From the NCBI GenBank assembly GCA_005116835.1, contig SWDM01000018.1, forward strand, positions 365,993-429,992: a DNA stretch of 64,000 nucleotides, given 5' to 3'. Under the pieces are notes generated by a model. The model was not told the DNA's origin and did no database searches. It saw only the letters and a program-made list of their open reading frames with translations. Source of the DNA: Nitrospira sp. Lineage in GTDB: Bacteria; Nitrospirota; Nitrospiria; Nitrospirales; Nitrospiraceae. The position numbers were made by a program, and so were the translations under genes. Below are positions 35,614-46,130 of the stretch, piece after piece (positions within the stretch are counted from its first letter, which is position 1; each line of letters begins with the position of its first letter).

Positions 35614-36948
35614 TTAGCCTAGATCGAATCCGGTATCGAGGAAGCCGTCCAACCCTTCTCCGATCGGCGGGGCTCCATCATACGCCTGAACAGTCTCATC
35701 GAAATTGTCTTTGCCGACGAGCGCCAACTGATCCGTGATGAATTGAATGTTCCGAATGGTGATCCAAGGCCAGGCAAGCCCAAGGGTGCATAGCATGAAG
35801 AGCAGATTGCCGAGTTTCAGTTTGAGGTACGGCCAGATGGTGATAGGCAGCCGAAATCTCGCAGAACCGATCGATGTCTGTTCCCAAAAGAAACGCTGCT
35901 CGATAACTGAATAGGGCAACCAGAGAAGACGAAAGCCCAGCACAGCGATAAACAGACCGGCTACTGCTCCGATCACGAGGGAACCCATCGTTTCAAGATC
36001 TCCGACATTCTTCAGTGGGAAATCCACGAAGAAGTAGAGAGCCAATCCGGCGATGAGCGCAGTCATCACTACAGGAATATACATCATCAAGAACGGACGG
36101 AACAGGGTTGCCCCATCGCCTGAAAACTTGAACGGCTCACTGCCAAAGTAACTGTGTGTGGTCAGGAACGCATGCTTCTTGGTTGAAAAATATGGATAGT
36201 AGAGTCCGAGGGTTGCAGCGGTCAGAACATAGCCTGAAAGCCACAACTTGATAAAGTCCAACGCCTTGCCTTGGAATGAGAACCGGATGCCGCGCCAAGC
36301 AGTGCGGCTCAGCCGGTAACGCCTTGCGCTGACGATGGCGACCGGAATAAAAATGGCCAACAACAGCCATGCGGCAATTTGGAGCGTGACCCGAATAGCC
36401 ATATTCGCTTCAAGAAAATGGCCGATGTTCTCCAGAAAATAATAGGGAATGCCGAAGATCAAACTGGCTTTCATGGTTCCGTTCAAGAGTTCCCGGGCGC
36501 TTCCGTGATACGAGAACCGGTCTCCTGCAAATTCTGTTTGGCTGAATAGGAACGTCCGAACCCGCACTTTGGCCCAGTAGTAATAAAAACCGAGTGTGAC
36601 GATCGTGAGCAACGTGTTGACCAGATGGATACCGAACAGGGTTCCGCCGGTCCCGTGGAAGACCGCCCTCTCTACCTTTGAGCCGAGTCGCTGAGCTCTT
36701 TCTACTTGAGCCACTTCTTGATCGACAGATTCTTGGTCTTGCTGAGGAATCTCCTGAACGGCGTGAGAAGGTACGATTTCGTCCAATGAAGCGTCCGGCA
36801 TTGCGACAACGGCGAAAGGCGCCCCACAACTGGTACAAGCAGCCTTCATCCCTGACTTGAGGATATAAATGTCCCGCACCCGATGGGATGTGGAGCAGCG
36901 CGCACAGGACAGCCTCACGAAGGTGTCCATCGCTACAGCAGTATTCAC
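35614..36948 (-). CDS. DUF898 (YjgN-like) membrane protein with N-terminal zinc ribbon
   Basis: A GTG start at 36948 with an AAGGGA site gives 444 residues. The N-terminal CxxC pair (C15, C18, C38, C41) matches an MJ0042-type zinc ribbon. From about residue 105 a repeated hydrophobic module (TLGFYYYWAKVRVRTFLFSQ and TLGLYYPYFSTKKHAFLTTH) marks the DUF898 family, multi-pass inner-membrane proteins of unknown biochemical role. The M48 peptidase follows 6 bp downstream. Confidence 0.85.
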   Translation of the reverse strand: MNTAVAMDTFVRLSCARCSTSHRVRDIYILKSGMKAACTSCGAPFAVVAMPDASLDEIVPSHAVQEIPQQDQESVDQEVAQVERAQRLGSKVERAVFHGTGGTLFGIHLVNTLLTIVTLGFYYYWAKVRVRTFLFSQTEFAGDRFSYHGSARELLNGTMKASLIFGIPYYFLENIGHFLEANMAIRVTLQIAAWLLLAIFIPVAIVSARRYRLSRTAWRGIRFSFQGKALDFIKLWLSGYVLTAATLGLYYPYFSTKKHAFLTTHSYFGSEPFKFSGDGATLFRPFLMMYIPVVMTALIAGLALYFFVDFPLKNVGDLETMGSLVIGAVAGLFIAVLGFRLLWLPYSVIEQRFFWEQTSIGSARFRLPITIWPYLKLKLGNLLFMLCTLGLAWPWITIRNIQFITDQLALVGKDNFDETVQAYDGAPPIGEGLDGFLDTGFDLG

Positions 36949-37067
36949 AGCATGTCCCTTTCTCGCACGACCCGCATAGGTTGAAATGTGCTTTCGTGCG
37001 GGAACATCGCGCGGGCATTTTTCCTTTGCGCTGTATAGGCAAGGGGAACCGACATCACGTCCACTCC

Positions 37068-37490
37068 TTATTTCGTTACGGACTCGTTGGCGATCGGTAG
37101 AGAAGGTTGAGCGCCGGCTTGCGATCGGCCCGGCGAAGTGACCATCGTGGTAGCAGCCGAGGGCGGACTCGGTTCTATCAATGTCAGATAGTCCGAAAAG
37201 AGTTCCGTTTCCAAAGCCAGGTATCCGAATACTCCAAGCGCAAGTGCCGTTGCGGCAGCGATGAGAAAAAGACGGGAACGGACGATCCCTGTGTGCTGTG
37301 TTGTTTCGGATGACGGTGGCATCAGCTTAATAGCCGATTTCAGGGACCGCCGGGGAGTTTGTGACGATGATTCCCGCACCAAAACCAGGTTGGCCTCGCA
37401 GGAGGAGCAGGCGACCTGCTTCCAGCTGGTAGAGGAAGGTTGCGCAAGCAACTCATTTATGTTCGCACAGAGGGGACAGGTAATCGTCAT
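37068..37490 (-). CDS. Zinc-ribbon membrane protein of unknown function
   Basis: Starting at MTITCPLCAN (GAGGAGC upstream) it is 140 residues. C5, C8, C28 and C31 form an MJ0042-like ribbon (CPLC...CSSC), followed by a linker, one transmembrane helix at about 68-90 (LFLIAAATALALGVFGYLAL) and a Pro/Ser-rich periplasmic tail. It lies 120 bp upstream of the DUF898/M48 pair and shares the ribbon-plus-membrane layout, so the three may act together. Confidence 0.7.
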   Translation of the reverse strand: MTITCPLCANINELLAQPSSTSWKQVACSSCEANLVLVRESSSQTPRRSLKSAIKLMPPSSETTQHTGIVRSRLFLIAAATALALGVFGYLALETELFSDYLTLIEPSPPSAATTMVTSPGRSQAGAQPSLPIANESVTK

Positions 37491-37677
37491 AATGAACCGG
37501 TGCTCCTCTGCATGAGGTTCCTTACCAACCAGTTGCGTGAACTGAAAAGCTTGCTCGCGGGTGGAACCACTCAACCATAGCGCAAAATGCCAGGAGCGCA
37601 ACTCCACCTTGCCTGCGCAGAAGATGGAGGATACAGATCAAGTAATAGAAACAAATCAATATGTTGCGGACAGATGT

Positions 37678-39333
37678 TTACTGGGGTTGGAAGCGGGTGA
37701 TCGTGACCGGCTCATAGGTCAAGGCCGCTCCTTGGGGAGTTCGCCTGGCCACCGTGTGCTTGATCCATTGAGCATCATCTCGCTTTGGGAAGTCCGACCG
37801 GTAATGGGCTCCACGGCTTTCCTCCCTGGCGAGGGCGCTGGCAACGATAGTTTCCGCGACATCGAGGAGAGACTGCAACTCGAAGGTTTGGAGGAGATCC
37901 GTATTAAACACCCGTCCCTTGTCCTGCACCATGACAGAGGCGGCACGACGGGTCAGGGCCGAGAGTGACGTGAGCGCCGTAGACATGGACTCGCGAGTCC
38001 GGACAAGGCCGAGGTTGAGGCTCATCAACTGGCCGAGCTCTTCCCGAACTTGCCAGGCTCGAATCGACCCCTCTCGTGCCAGCAATAGCCGGACGCGCTC
38101 CTGCTCGATGGCGAGCTGATCGGTTGTGAGCGCTCGTGGCGAGACGGTTCGAGCATATTCCCCCGCTCGAATTCCGGAGCGCCGACCAAATACTATTGTG
38201 TCAAGGAGTGAATTGCCTCCAAGTCGATTGGCGCCATGCACACTGACGCAGGCGCATTCACCTGCCGCATAAAGTCCTGGGATATCTGTCTCCCCCCATT
38301 GATTGGTCCGGACGCCACCCATCTGATAGTGCGCGCCGGGACGGACAGGAATGGGTGTCTCGATCGGATCCAGTCCGGCGAACTCGATGGCGAGTTCTCG
38401 GATCTGAGGGAGCCGTTCGAGAATGCGCTGACGCCCAAGGTGTCGCAGGTCCAGCAACACACACCCGTCTACCCCGCGGCCTTCGAGGATTTCTTGCCCG
38501 ATGGCCAAGGAAACAGTGGAGCGGGTGGCCAATTCCATCTGCTGCGGGGCATAAGTTTTCATAAACCGCTCCCCTAGTGTATTGAGGAGGTAGCCTCCTT
38601 CTCCGCGAGCGCCCTCTGTGATGAGGATGCCGGTGCCCTTGAGTGTGGTGGGGTGAAACTGAACAAACTCCATATCCGCCAATGGAGCGCCAGCGCGATA
38701 CGCGAGCGCCATGCCGTCACCGGTGTTGATTACGGCGTTCGTACTTGTCAGGAAGACACGCCCGCTTCCTCCTGTGGCCAAAATGACCGCTTTCGCTCCG
38801 ATCGCGTGCAATCCCCCATGGATCAGATCCCACGCGACCACACCACGACAAGCCCCGTCTTCCATGATCAACGCCGTGACATACCATTCTTCGTACACGG
38901 CGATGCGCCGCTTGAGCAGTTGCTCATACATGGCGTGGAGGATGGCGTGGCCGGTACGGTCGGCAGCATAACAGGTACGAGGGAAACCAGCTCCACCGAA
39001 CGGACGTTGGGCAATCCGTCCCTGTTCGTCTCGGCTGAAGATGACACCCAGACGTTCTAATTCAAGAATGTCCTCAGGCGCCTCACGGCACATGGCCTCA
39101 ATCGCATCCTGATCGCCCAGATAGAGCCCGCCCTTCGCCGTGTCGAAAGCATGGGCTTCCCAGGAATCGTCTTCTCCCAATGCCGCATTGATACCTCCCT
39201 GCGCAGCGACAGAATGGCTGCGAACCGGGTGGACCTTGGATATCACGGCGACGTCGAGATCCGGCGGTGCAGCGATCGCCGCCCTCATCCCAGCCAGACC
39301 GGCTCCGACGATCAGAATATCGTGTAGTTTCAT
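37678..39333 (-). CDS. sdhA: Succinate dehydrogenase/fumarate reductase flavoprotein subunit
   Basis: This 551-residue flavoprotein has the FAD-binding [10 protein letters not shown], the covalent flavin histidine H40 in [15 protein letters not shown], the active-site HPTTL segment, EGARGEGG and [13 protein letters not shown]. The SHSVAAQGG context separates it from L-aspartate oxidase. It lacks adjacent iron-sulfur and membrane-anchor genes in this window, so partners must be encoded elsewhere. It oxidises succinate or reduces fumarate in the TCA cycle, oxidative or reductive. Confidence 0.9.
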   Translation of the reverse strand: MKLHDILIVGAGLAGMRAAIAAPPDLDVAVISKVHPVRSHSVAAQGGINAALGEDDSWEAHAFDTAKGGLYLGDQDAIEAMCREAPEDILELERLGVIFSRDEQGRIAQRPFGGAGFPRTCYAADRTGHAILHAMYEQLLKRRIAVYEEWYVTALIMEDGACRGVVAWDLIHGGLHAIGAKAVILATGGSGRVFLTSTNAVINTGDGMALAYRAGAPLADMEFVQFHPTTLKGTGILITEGARGEGGYLLNTLGERFMKTYAPQQMELATRSTVSLAIGQEILEGRGVDGCVLLDLRHLGRQRILERLPQIRELAIEFAGLDPIETPIPVRPGAHYQMGGVRTNQWGETDIPGLYAAGECACVSVHGANRLGGNSLLDTIVFGRRSGIRAGEYARTVSPRALTTDQLAIEQERVRLLLAREGSIRAWQVREELGQLMSLNLGLVRTRESMSTALTSLSALTRRAASVMVQDKGRVFNTDLLQTFELQSLLDVAETIVASALAREESRGAHYRSDFPKRDDAQWIKHTVARRTPQGAALTYEPVTITRFQPQ

Positions 39334-39549
39334 GGAAGGTTTCGGGCAATCCTACGTTTCACGTCTTACTTTTTACGTCTTTAATGTCCGCACTCATACG
39401 TGACTCTCCGTCCGAAGGCAAGCCCAGAAAGCTTCTGATGGCCCTGGAGAATAGGAAACGGGCATGATATTCTCCTAGCCACAAGTAGGTTATCTGGATC
39501 TCAAGGCTCTCAACCAACCGAATAAATCCAAGAGGACTAGACGAACGCC

Positions 39550-42432
39550 ATGGCCACACCGGACTTTCTGAGCCCGACAGACACCTTTATCCATCGTCAC
39601 ATCGGTCCATCCGACGCCGAAACTCACGAGATGCTGGCCACACTCGGCATGCAATCGCTAGAGGAGCTAAGCAAGGCCACGGTACCGGCCGACATTCGTC
39701 TGCGAAAGGAATTGGACCTCCCCCTTCATCGCGGCGAGAGCGCTGTGCTGGAAGAGATCCGCTCCATTGCCGCAGAAAACAAGATCTACCGCTCATTGAT
39801 CGGCATGGGCTACTACGATTGCCTGACACCCGGTGTGATTCAACGTAATATTTTTGAAAACCCATCTTGGTATACCCAATACACGCCCTACCAAGCTGAG
39901 ATCGCTCAAGGCCGCTTGGAAGCCCTCGTGAATTTTCAAACGGTCGTCACCGACCTGACAGGCTTGCCCCTCGCCAACGCATCCCTCCTGGATGAAGCTA
40001 CCGCGGCGGCAGAGGCGATGGCTATGTGCCTCGCTATCTCCCGCTCGTCCGGCCACGAACGGACAGAGTTCTTCGCCTCACAGGACTGTCATCCCCAGAC
40101 TCTTTCCGTGATGCAGACGAGGGCGGAACCGCTCGGCATGACGCTGCGCATAGGGAGGACGGGCGCCATCGATTTTTCCAACCCTCAGCTGGCCGGCATT
40201 CTTCTTCAATATCCGGCAACCGACGGGCATGTGTGGGACTACAGCACGCTGGTAACGCAGGCCCATGCGGCCGGTGTTCTGGTGGTGGTCGCCACCGATC
40301 TCCTGGCCTTGACTCTCTTGCGCCCACCGGGAGAATTCGGAGCCGATATCGCCGTAGGTTCTACTCAGCGATTCGGTGTTCCTCTCGGATTCGGCGGCCC
40401 CCATGCCGCGTTTCTTGCAACCGCTGAATCATTCAAGCGTCAGGTGCCGGGACGCATCGTCGGCCTGTCCAAAGATGTCACAGGCAAACCTGCCTCCCGA
40501 CTCTCCTTGCAGACGCGGGAGCAACACATCAGGCGTGAAAAGGCCACGAGCAATATCTGTACGGCCCAAGTGCTCTTGGCCATCATGGCAAGCATGTATG
40601 CGGTCTACCACGGCCCCGAGGGCCTGCGGAAGATTGCCGAGCGTGTGCATGGGTTAACCGTGGTGCTGGCAGCGGGGTTGCGGCAGCTCGGATTCGATGT
40701 CCCCATGGAATCGTATTTCGATACGATTCTGGTTCGCCCGACGAAGGGCCAATCCGAGGCCATCCTGTTACGGGCCAACGAAGCAGGATTCAATCTTCGC
40801 CTGCACGAGGACCACTCCATCGGAATTGCATTGGATGAGGTGAGCACAGAAGCCGAAATTCGCCGCCTGATGGAGATCTTCGCCGGCCACGATCGGCTGC
40901 CCTTTCAGATACAGGACTTGAGCCGGACCATCACCACAAGCTTCCCTGCGAATCTCACCCGCACGGGCAAGTACCTAACCCACGAGGTCTTCAATCGCTA
41001 TCACTCGGAACATGAGATGCTGCGGTACATCCACCGCCTCGGAGCAAAGGATCTGTCGCTCGTCCATTCGATGATCCCATTGGGATCCTGCACCATGAAG
41101 CTGAATGCCACGTCCGAAATGTTGCCGGTCACCTGGCCCGAGTTCTCACGGCTCCATCCCTTTGCGCCGACCGAACAGACCAAAGGATATCAAGAGTTAT
41201 TCCATCAGCTGGAAGCCTGGCTGGCCGAGATTACCGGACTCCCCGCCGTGACCCTGCAACCGAACGCCGGTTCTCAAGGTGAATATACAGGATTGATGGT
41301 GATTCGAGCCTATCATCGGGGCCAAGGAGAAGGCCATCGGGATGTCTGTTTAATTCCCCTGTCCGCCCACGGCACAAATCCAGCCACGGCATCCATGGTG
41401 GGGATGACAGTGGTGACAGTCGCCTGCGATCGGCAGGGGAATGTAGATCTCGCTGATCTGGAAGCCAAGGCCTCTCAGCATCGCGATCGGCTTTCCGCGC
41501 TCATGTTGACCTATCCCTCGACCCACGGTGTCTTCGAGGCGGACGTGCGGCGCATCTGCCAGATCGTCCATACGCACGGAGGGCAGGTCTATATGGATGG
41601 CGCCAACTTGAATGCGCAGGTAGGGCTCTGCCGTCCTGGTGACATCGGCGCGGACATCTGCCATCTGAATCTTCACAAGACATTCTGCATTCCCCATGGA
41701 GGCGGAGGGCCTGGAATGGGGCCGGTCGTGGCGGCGCGGCATCTGGCACCCTTTCTTCCCGGCCATCCCGTGATGCAACTGGGTGGGGATCGGTCCATCG
41801 GGGCAGTATCGGCTGCGCCATACGGCAGTCCCAGCATCGTGACGATCTCCTGGGTCTATATCGCCCTCATGGGACGCGACGGCTTAACCAAGGCCACACA
41901 GGTGGCGATTCTGAGCGCCAACTACATGGCCAAGAGGCTGGAGAAATACTATCCCGTCCTCTATACGGGAACATCCGGCTTTGTCGCGCACGAATTTATT
42001 CTCGACCTCCGTCCCTTCAAGGAAACGACGGGAGTCGAAGCAATGGATGTAGCCAAGCGATTGATGGACTATGGGTTTCATGCTCCGACCGTCTCGTTCC
42101 CGGTTGCCGGAACACTCATGATCGAACCGACAGAGAGCGAAACGAGGGCCGAATTAGACCGATTCTGTGAGGCGCTGATCTCAATTCATGCAGAAATACA
42201 GGACATCGCCGAAGGCCGCCAGCCGCGCACGAATAATCTGCTGAAAAATGCGCCCCACACCGCACAGGTCGTAACAGCCGACGAATGGACTCGGCCCTAC
42301 AGCCGTGAACGGGCAGCCTTTCCTGCCCCCTGGGTGCGGGACCATAAATTCTGGCCCAGCGTCAGCCGCATCGACGAAGCCTATGGGGATCGGCATCTCG
42401 TCTGCACGTGCCCCCCAACCGACACCTACTAA
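39550..42432 (+). CDS. gcvP: Glycine dehydrogenase (decarboxylating), single-chain P-protein
   Basis: This 960-residue enzyme has both the N- and C-halves of P-protein. The pyridoxal-phosphate lysine is at about residue 710 in [20 protein letters not shown]. The N-terminal [10 protein letters not shown] and the mid-region [10 protein letters not shown] and [20 protein letters not shown] are conserved. It decarboxylates glycine with lipoyl-H-protein as acceptor. H and T proteins are not encoded nearby. The inverted-repeat element starts right after the stop codon. Confidence 0.97.
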   Translation: MATPDFLSPTDTFIHRHIGPSDAETHEMLATLGMQSLEELSKATVPADIRLRKELDLPLHRGESAVLEEIRSIAAENKIYRSLIGMGYYDCLTPGVIQRNIFENPSWYTQYTPYQAEIAQGRLEALVNFQTVVTDLTGLPLANASLLDEATAAAEAMAMCLAISRSSGHERTEFFASQDCHPQTLSVMQTRAEPLGMTLRIGRTGAIDFSNPQLAGILLQYPATDGHVWDYSTLVTQAHAAGVLVVVATDLLALTLLRPPGEFGADIAVGSTQRFGVPLGFGGPHAAFLATAESFKRQVPGRIVGLSKDVTGKPASRLSLQTREQHIRREKATSNICTAQVLLAIMASMYAVYHGPEGLRKIAERVHGLTVVLAAGLRQLGFDVPMESYFDTILVRPTKGQSEAILLRANEAGFNLRLHEDHSIGIALDEVSTEAEIRRLMEIFAGHDRLPFQIQDLSRTITTSFPANLTRTGKYLTHEVFNRYHSEHEMLRYIHRLGAKDLSLVHSMIPLGSCTMKLNATSEMLPVTWPEFSRLHPFAPTEQTKGYQELFHQLEAWLAEITGLPAVTLQPNAGSQGEYTGLMVIRAYHRGQGEGHRDVCLIPLSAHGTNPATASMVGMTVVTVACDRQGNVDLADLEAKASQHRDRLSALMLTYPSTHGVFEADVRRICQIVHTHGGQVYMDGANLNAQVGLCRPGDIGADICHLNLHKTFCIPHGGGGPGMGPVVAARHLAPFLPGHPVMQLGGDRSIGAVSAAPYGSPSIVTISWVYIALMGRDGLTKATQVAILSANYMAKRLEKYYPVLYTGTSGFVAHEFILDLRPFKETTGVEAMDVAKRLMDYGFHAPTVSFPVAGTLMIEPTESETRAELDRFCEALISIHAEIQDIAEGRQPRTNNLLKNAPHTAQVVTADEWTRPYSRERAAFPAPWVRDHKFWPSVSRIDEAYGDRHLVCTCPPTDTY

Positions 42433-42605
42433 TCGGCTGCTGAAAAAGGCCACCAGCATCGTTCTCAGTCGTGCGTCTCCCTGCGACGTACCGGACACGG
42501 GAAAAGAGCTGTTCCGACAGCTCGGGGTTGGGAGGGTGAGAAGGTTCGCCTCGGCGTTCAAACTCCCTGCGGCCTTGTCATAGAGCCTTTTTGAGCAGCC
42601 CTGAA
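42433..42605. repeat. Dispersed inverted-repeat element, copy 3
   Basis: The left end GGCTGCTGAAAAAGGCCACC directly follows gcvP, and the right end AGAGCCTTTTTGAGCAGCCC is its imperfect complement. Internal words (CGTCTCCCTGCGACGTACC) resemble copy 1 (GGGAGACGTACC). Together this gives an element of about 173 bp. Confidence 0.75.
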
Positions 42606-42712
42606 GAGAGGGGCTCACGACATAATCCCGATTGCTCAGCCAGGCACCTTTTCTTCTCTTCAACAGTCAGTGCCTCGTCATCGCAGACACGCGGACGGAA
42701 CATCCTTAAAAA

Positions 42713-43024
42713 CTAATTCCATATAATAAATGGCTCATCTTTCCGTTTGAGAACCATCGCTTCTGGCCCGTTATATTCTGCGTCTTCCATACTAACTGAT
42801 AAAATTGCTCCTTTTTGGAACTTGAACGAAATCTTATCCCCTAATTCATTAACAGCCAGCAATTGCTCCCCTTGAATTGAAGATATTGAACCCGCACCGT
42901 ACTGATAGTTATTGAAGATGCTCAGGATTGCGTCACCGGAAAACTCAAGCTGAAGATGGTCGTGCACCTTTTCCACTCTAATGACGCTGCGGCCAATTAG
43001 TTGTTTCAATGCGTCTGTGCTCAT
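42713..43024 (-). CDS. Small AT-rich orphan protein
   Basis: This protein is 103 residues from MSTDALKQLIGRSVIRVEKV (ATG; a GTG two codons upstream is alternative). The mostly beta pattern reads HDHLQLEFSGDAILSIFNNY and KGAILSVSMEDAEYNGPEAM. The local base composition is clearly lower in GC than the flanks, suggesting recent acquisition. No family is recognised. Similar small beta proteins occur as toxin-immunity partners, but no toxin gene is adjacent. Confidence 0.55.
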   Translation of the reverse strand: MSTDALKQLIGRSVIRVEKVHDHLQLEFSGDAILSIFNNYQYGAGSISSIQGEQLLAVNELGDKISFKFQKGAILSVSMEDAEYNGPEAMVLKRKDEPFIIWN

Positions 43025-43278
43025 AATCACCTACTTATTTGGGAAATGGCTCTGGCTGTTTGGGGACAAGAAAAGTGGACAGGCTGAGCTACCTCCGATT
43101 CCGTAGATACCCCCGAATCGGGATAGGGTTCTGGGGTTCGAAGTTTCGAAAACCTCGAACTTCGGAAGGGAGAAACGCTTCCAGAGAGGGAAACGGTGCC
43201 TGGAGCCGATTCATTCATTGATCTCTGCTCCAGATAGACCACTCGCGCTTGTCTCGCCAGTCCCGCCCGTCTCGCGCC

Positions 43279-43857
43279 TCAGTACGCCTCCGCGTTCATG
43301 CTGCCGCGCACACACCAGGTGTGGCCTGTGTGGGTCTTACTGTCGTGGTCTACGAAGCCCCTGCCAAAGAAGACGAACCAGGCGTCGGAGGCATCCTCGG
43401 CATTCGTCGTCGCCGACCAATAACCGGCCGATTGAATGTTGTGAAAGGGATGGCCTGACGGGAGAGTTGGGCCCGGAGGGGCAACGGATGGATCGATCAA
43501 ACTTGCCAAATCTGTGATGGACGGCAGACGCCATCCTTTCTGACCGCCGATGTTCTTATTGATGCACGCGAAACGGGCGCCGTTCCACGTAGCGGGCGCG
43601 GTCTGCGGGGACTTCTCCCAGACCAGCCCAGTGTTGTCGTCCCGAACCGCGTCGTTGTTGAAAGAAGCCAACAGCACAAACCGCTGCCCCGCCGGCCATA
43701 CCTTGTCCCAGTTTGTCGGGATACCGCTCAGGTCGATCACCCCTGCTCCCTGTTGGAAGGTGGACGGATCGCCCATCGACACACAACCTCCCGTGACCAA
43801 TCCACCCAGCATTAACAGGCCAATCGTGACGTTGGGAAGCCATTGTCTCTTCATCAT
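43279..43857 (-). CDS. DUF1566-domain lipoprotein
   Basis: This protein is 192 residues from MMKRQWLPNVTI (AAGGGAGAAA upstream), with lipobox LVTGGC at about residue 25. The C-terminal domain contains VRDDNTGLVWEKSP, NGARFACINKNIGGQKGWRL, PSITDLASLIDP and GYWSATTNAEDASDAWFVFF, ending HTWCVRG: a DUF1566 (Lcl C-terminal type) fold, found in bacterial cell-surface proteins. The cysteines C109-like and C195-like probably form a disulfide. Function is unknown. Confidence 0.85.
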   Translation of the reverse strand: MMKRQWLPNVTIGLLMLGGLVTGGCVSMGDPSTFQQGAGVIDLSGIPTNWDKVWPAGQRFVLLASFNNDAVRDDNTGLVWEKSPQTAPATWNGARFACINKNIGGQKGWRLPSITDLASLIDPSVAPPGPTLPSGHPFHNIQSAGYWSATTNAEDASDAWFVFFGRGFVDHDSKTHTGHTWCVRGSMNAEAY

Positions 43858-44019
43858 TTTCTCCCTTGGACAAGAGAAAGGAGTTAACACATGTGGTCTC
43901 GATCAGAGCATCTGGATGCATCATCTAACGCTGCTGGATAAAATACAAGACTGGAATGACGGTCAGCCTCTTTGCTGTTTCTGGTCGAAATGCCGATGGT
44001 CGGGTATGGTTGATCTACC

Positions 44020-46095
44020 ATGGCCATCTTTTCATCCACGAAGACACCGATACCGCTCTCCAACCGCGCGCTCTGGATGATCCGGCTGCTCTGCCTGGTC
44101 TCACTGGTCCTGATCGCCGTCTGGACCCGTACCGGCCTGGAGAAGGAATTGTCGCCGGCGGCGATCCGTACCTTGTATCAGGCCAGTCTGCTCCCCGCAC
44201 TTCCTTTTCTCATCAGCTTGATTCTGCTCTTCACGCCGCGAAAAGACCTGGGATTGGCCCTCGTCGCGGGCTTCGGATCGGCAATGCTTATCGGGCTGGT
44301 GCCTGTTACCGGCCTCATGGTCGCGCTCGCCGGATTCATGTCCCACCGTTCAGAGTTTTTCGGTTTACTGATGATGGTCCTGATGATTCCGGTGCAGATC
44401 GCCCTGGTTACCCTCTCTGGGCGGGCGCTATATCGCCTGCCACCGGAGATGCGGCACCCGCTTGCGTGGACTTCAGGTCTCGCCACCGGAGTGATCTATG
44501 CAGGCCTGGCAGTTTCGCTGTTCTATGGCCTGCAATCTCGCTATCAGCAACATGGGCACGACGTCTCGCAGAATGACCGCTCGGCGGAGCAGGCGATCGC
44601 GGAGATCACGCGTTGTGCGCAGGCCTACCGTGCCAACCATCCTGAGAAGGGATTTCCAGCAAATCTAACGGTGTTGGGTCCCGGTCAAGATAGCTGCCTC
44701 TCCATCGACATTGCCTCGGGAGAGAATCAGGGATACCGATTCACCTATGCGCCGGGTTTGCCGGATGCGAATGGACAAATTCGGATCTATTCAGTCGTCG
44801 CGCAACCGGCAGGCTATATGGAAACTGGCTCCAGCTTTTTCGCGAGCGACGAGAGCGGACGGATCGCCGGAGCTGCTGGCACGCTCTCAGGCCCGGCCAT
44901 GACTGCGTCGGAGACCTGGTGGAATCACAGCTCGGGGCTCGTGATGGGGGTCAGGCACTGCGCGCTGCTGGCCGCCGCGCAACAGCCTGCGCGAGGCTAC
45001 CCAGTTGCCCTGGCCGACCTCGGCCCGTTTGGCACCGGTTGCCTGGCATCGGGATTGATTGTCAAACAGGTGGATGTGAACGAACTCCGGACTGATTACC
45101 AAACCGTTTCGTACCTGGGCGGCCTGCCCGACGAACAGGGACGGGTCGCCACGTTTTCCATCTACAGCCGGTCCAACCATGAACCAGTCTCATTTTTCAC
45201 GGATGAGTCCGGCGCAGTGCATATCCATCAAGGTTCCTGGTGGGCGTCGATCCACGATCCGCTCTGGCAGCCGAAACCGATAGATGGCGCGATCGCCCAG
45301 CCACTCCCTCCGCCTCCGCCCAGCGATGCCGACCTTGAGCGAAGCTGCTCGGACGGCCGGGCAGCCGATTGCGTGGAACGCGGCACCCGCCTCATGGATC
45401 AGACTCGTTACGAAGAGGTGCAGAACCAGGAATTCGGCCGATCCGGATTTAGCAGACCCGAAGCCATTGTACAGCGCTACCGCCGTGCGGAGGAGTGGCT
45501 CGCAAAAGGTTGCGCTGGCGGCCTGATGCCAGCCTGCCATACTTTGGCCCAGTCATATGACGACCGGCGGGGGGCCGATCGCAATCCGTTGGCCGCTGCA
45601 CCGCTGTTTCGCAGGGCGTGCGAAGCCGGCGAGGCGCTGAGTTGTTACAGCCTTGGGCAGATTTACGAGTCGGGACGCGCCCCACAAAAACAGAAGACAT
45701 TTATGTTGGCCATGACGCCCTCGGGCGACAATGCGCAGAAGATCACCACCTGGGAAGATGACTGGTCGGATCCCTCCAGAACCATCCTGCGGGATCCGGT
45801 CCAAGCAGTGGCTTATTACGCCAAGGGATGCGAGCTGAACAGCGACGATGCCTGCGAATCCGCCGGATCGTTGCTGCTCCGTGGCGAGAAGCTTCCGAAG
45901 AATACGGCAAAGGCCGCGGAAATGTTCCAGCGGCTGTGCGATCTCAGCCGCCCCATGGGCTGCGCCCAGCTGAGCACACTCTATGCTGAGGGAGACGGCG
46001 TGCCGCGTGATGCTTCTCAAGCCGCCTACCTAACTCGCAAAGCCTGCGTGCTAGGCGGCGGCTCCCTGTGCGAGCAAGCAAAGAAAATGGGCTAG
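44020..46095 (+). CDS. Membrane protein with pseudopilin-like modules and Sel1 repeats
   Basis: This 691-residue protein has four or five transmembrane helices in residues 18-180. A periplasmic part follows with two similar modules (about 190-300: ITRCAQAYRANHPEKGFPAN...LGPGQDSC; about 305-425: VRHCALLAAAQQPARGYPVA...LGPFGTGC). Both resemble the globular domain of type II pseudopilins. After a Pro-rich linker, Cys-containing Sel1-like repeats (about 440-691; AEEWLAKGCAGGLMPACHTL, SLGQIYESG) end the protein. Cys pairs per repeat are typical of secreted Sel1 proteins (Helicobacter Hcp). No function is established. Confidence 0.75.
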   Translation: MAIFSSTKTPIPLSNRALWMIRLLCLVSLVLIAVWTRTGLEKELSPAAIRTLYQASLLPALPFLISLILLFTPRKDLGLALVAGFGSAMLIGLVPVTGLMVALAGFMSHRSEFFGLLMMVLMIPVQIALVTLSGRALYRLPPEMRHPLAWTSGLATGVIYAGLAVSLFYGLQSRYQQHGHDVSQNDRSAEQAIAEITRCAQAYRANHPEKGFPANLTVLGPGQDSCLSIDIASGENQGYRFTYAPGLPDANGQIRIYSVVAQPAGYMETGSSFFASDESGRIAGAAGTLSGPAMTASETWWNHSSGLVMGVRHCALLAAAQQPARGYPVALADLGPFGTGCLASGLIVKQVDVNELRTDYQTVSYLGGLPDEQGRVATFSIYSRSNHEPVSFFTDESGAVHIHQGSWWASIHDPLWQPKPIDGAIAQPLPPPPPSDADLERSCSDGRAADCVERGTRLMDQTRYEEVQNQEFGRSGFSRPEAIVQRYRRAEEWLAKGCAGGLMPACHTLAQSYDDRRGADRNPLAAAPLFRRACEAGEALSCYSLGQIYESGRAPQKQKTFMLAMTPSGDNAQKITTWEDDWSDPSRTILRDPVQAVAYYAKGCELNSDDACESAGSLLLRGEKLPKNTAKAAEMFQRLCDLSRPMGCAQLSTLYAEGDGVPRDASQAAYLTRKACVLGGGSLCEQAKKMG

Positions 46096-46130
46096 ACTTG
46101 AGCTTGTCTGTTTGCGTGGACGCTTTCCCC

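Noticed and set aside
37678-39333. L-aspartate oxidase NadB
   Set aside because: The covalent-flavin context [10 protein letters not shown] and the HPTTL segment fit succinate dehydrogenase/fumarate reductase rather than NadB.
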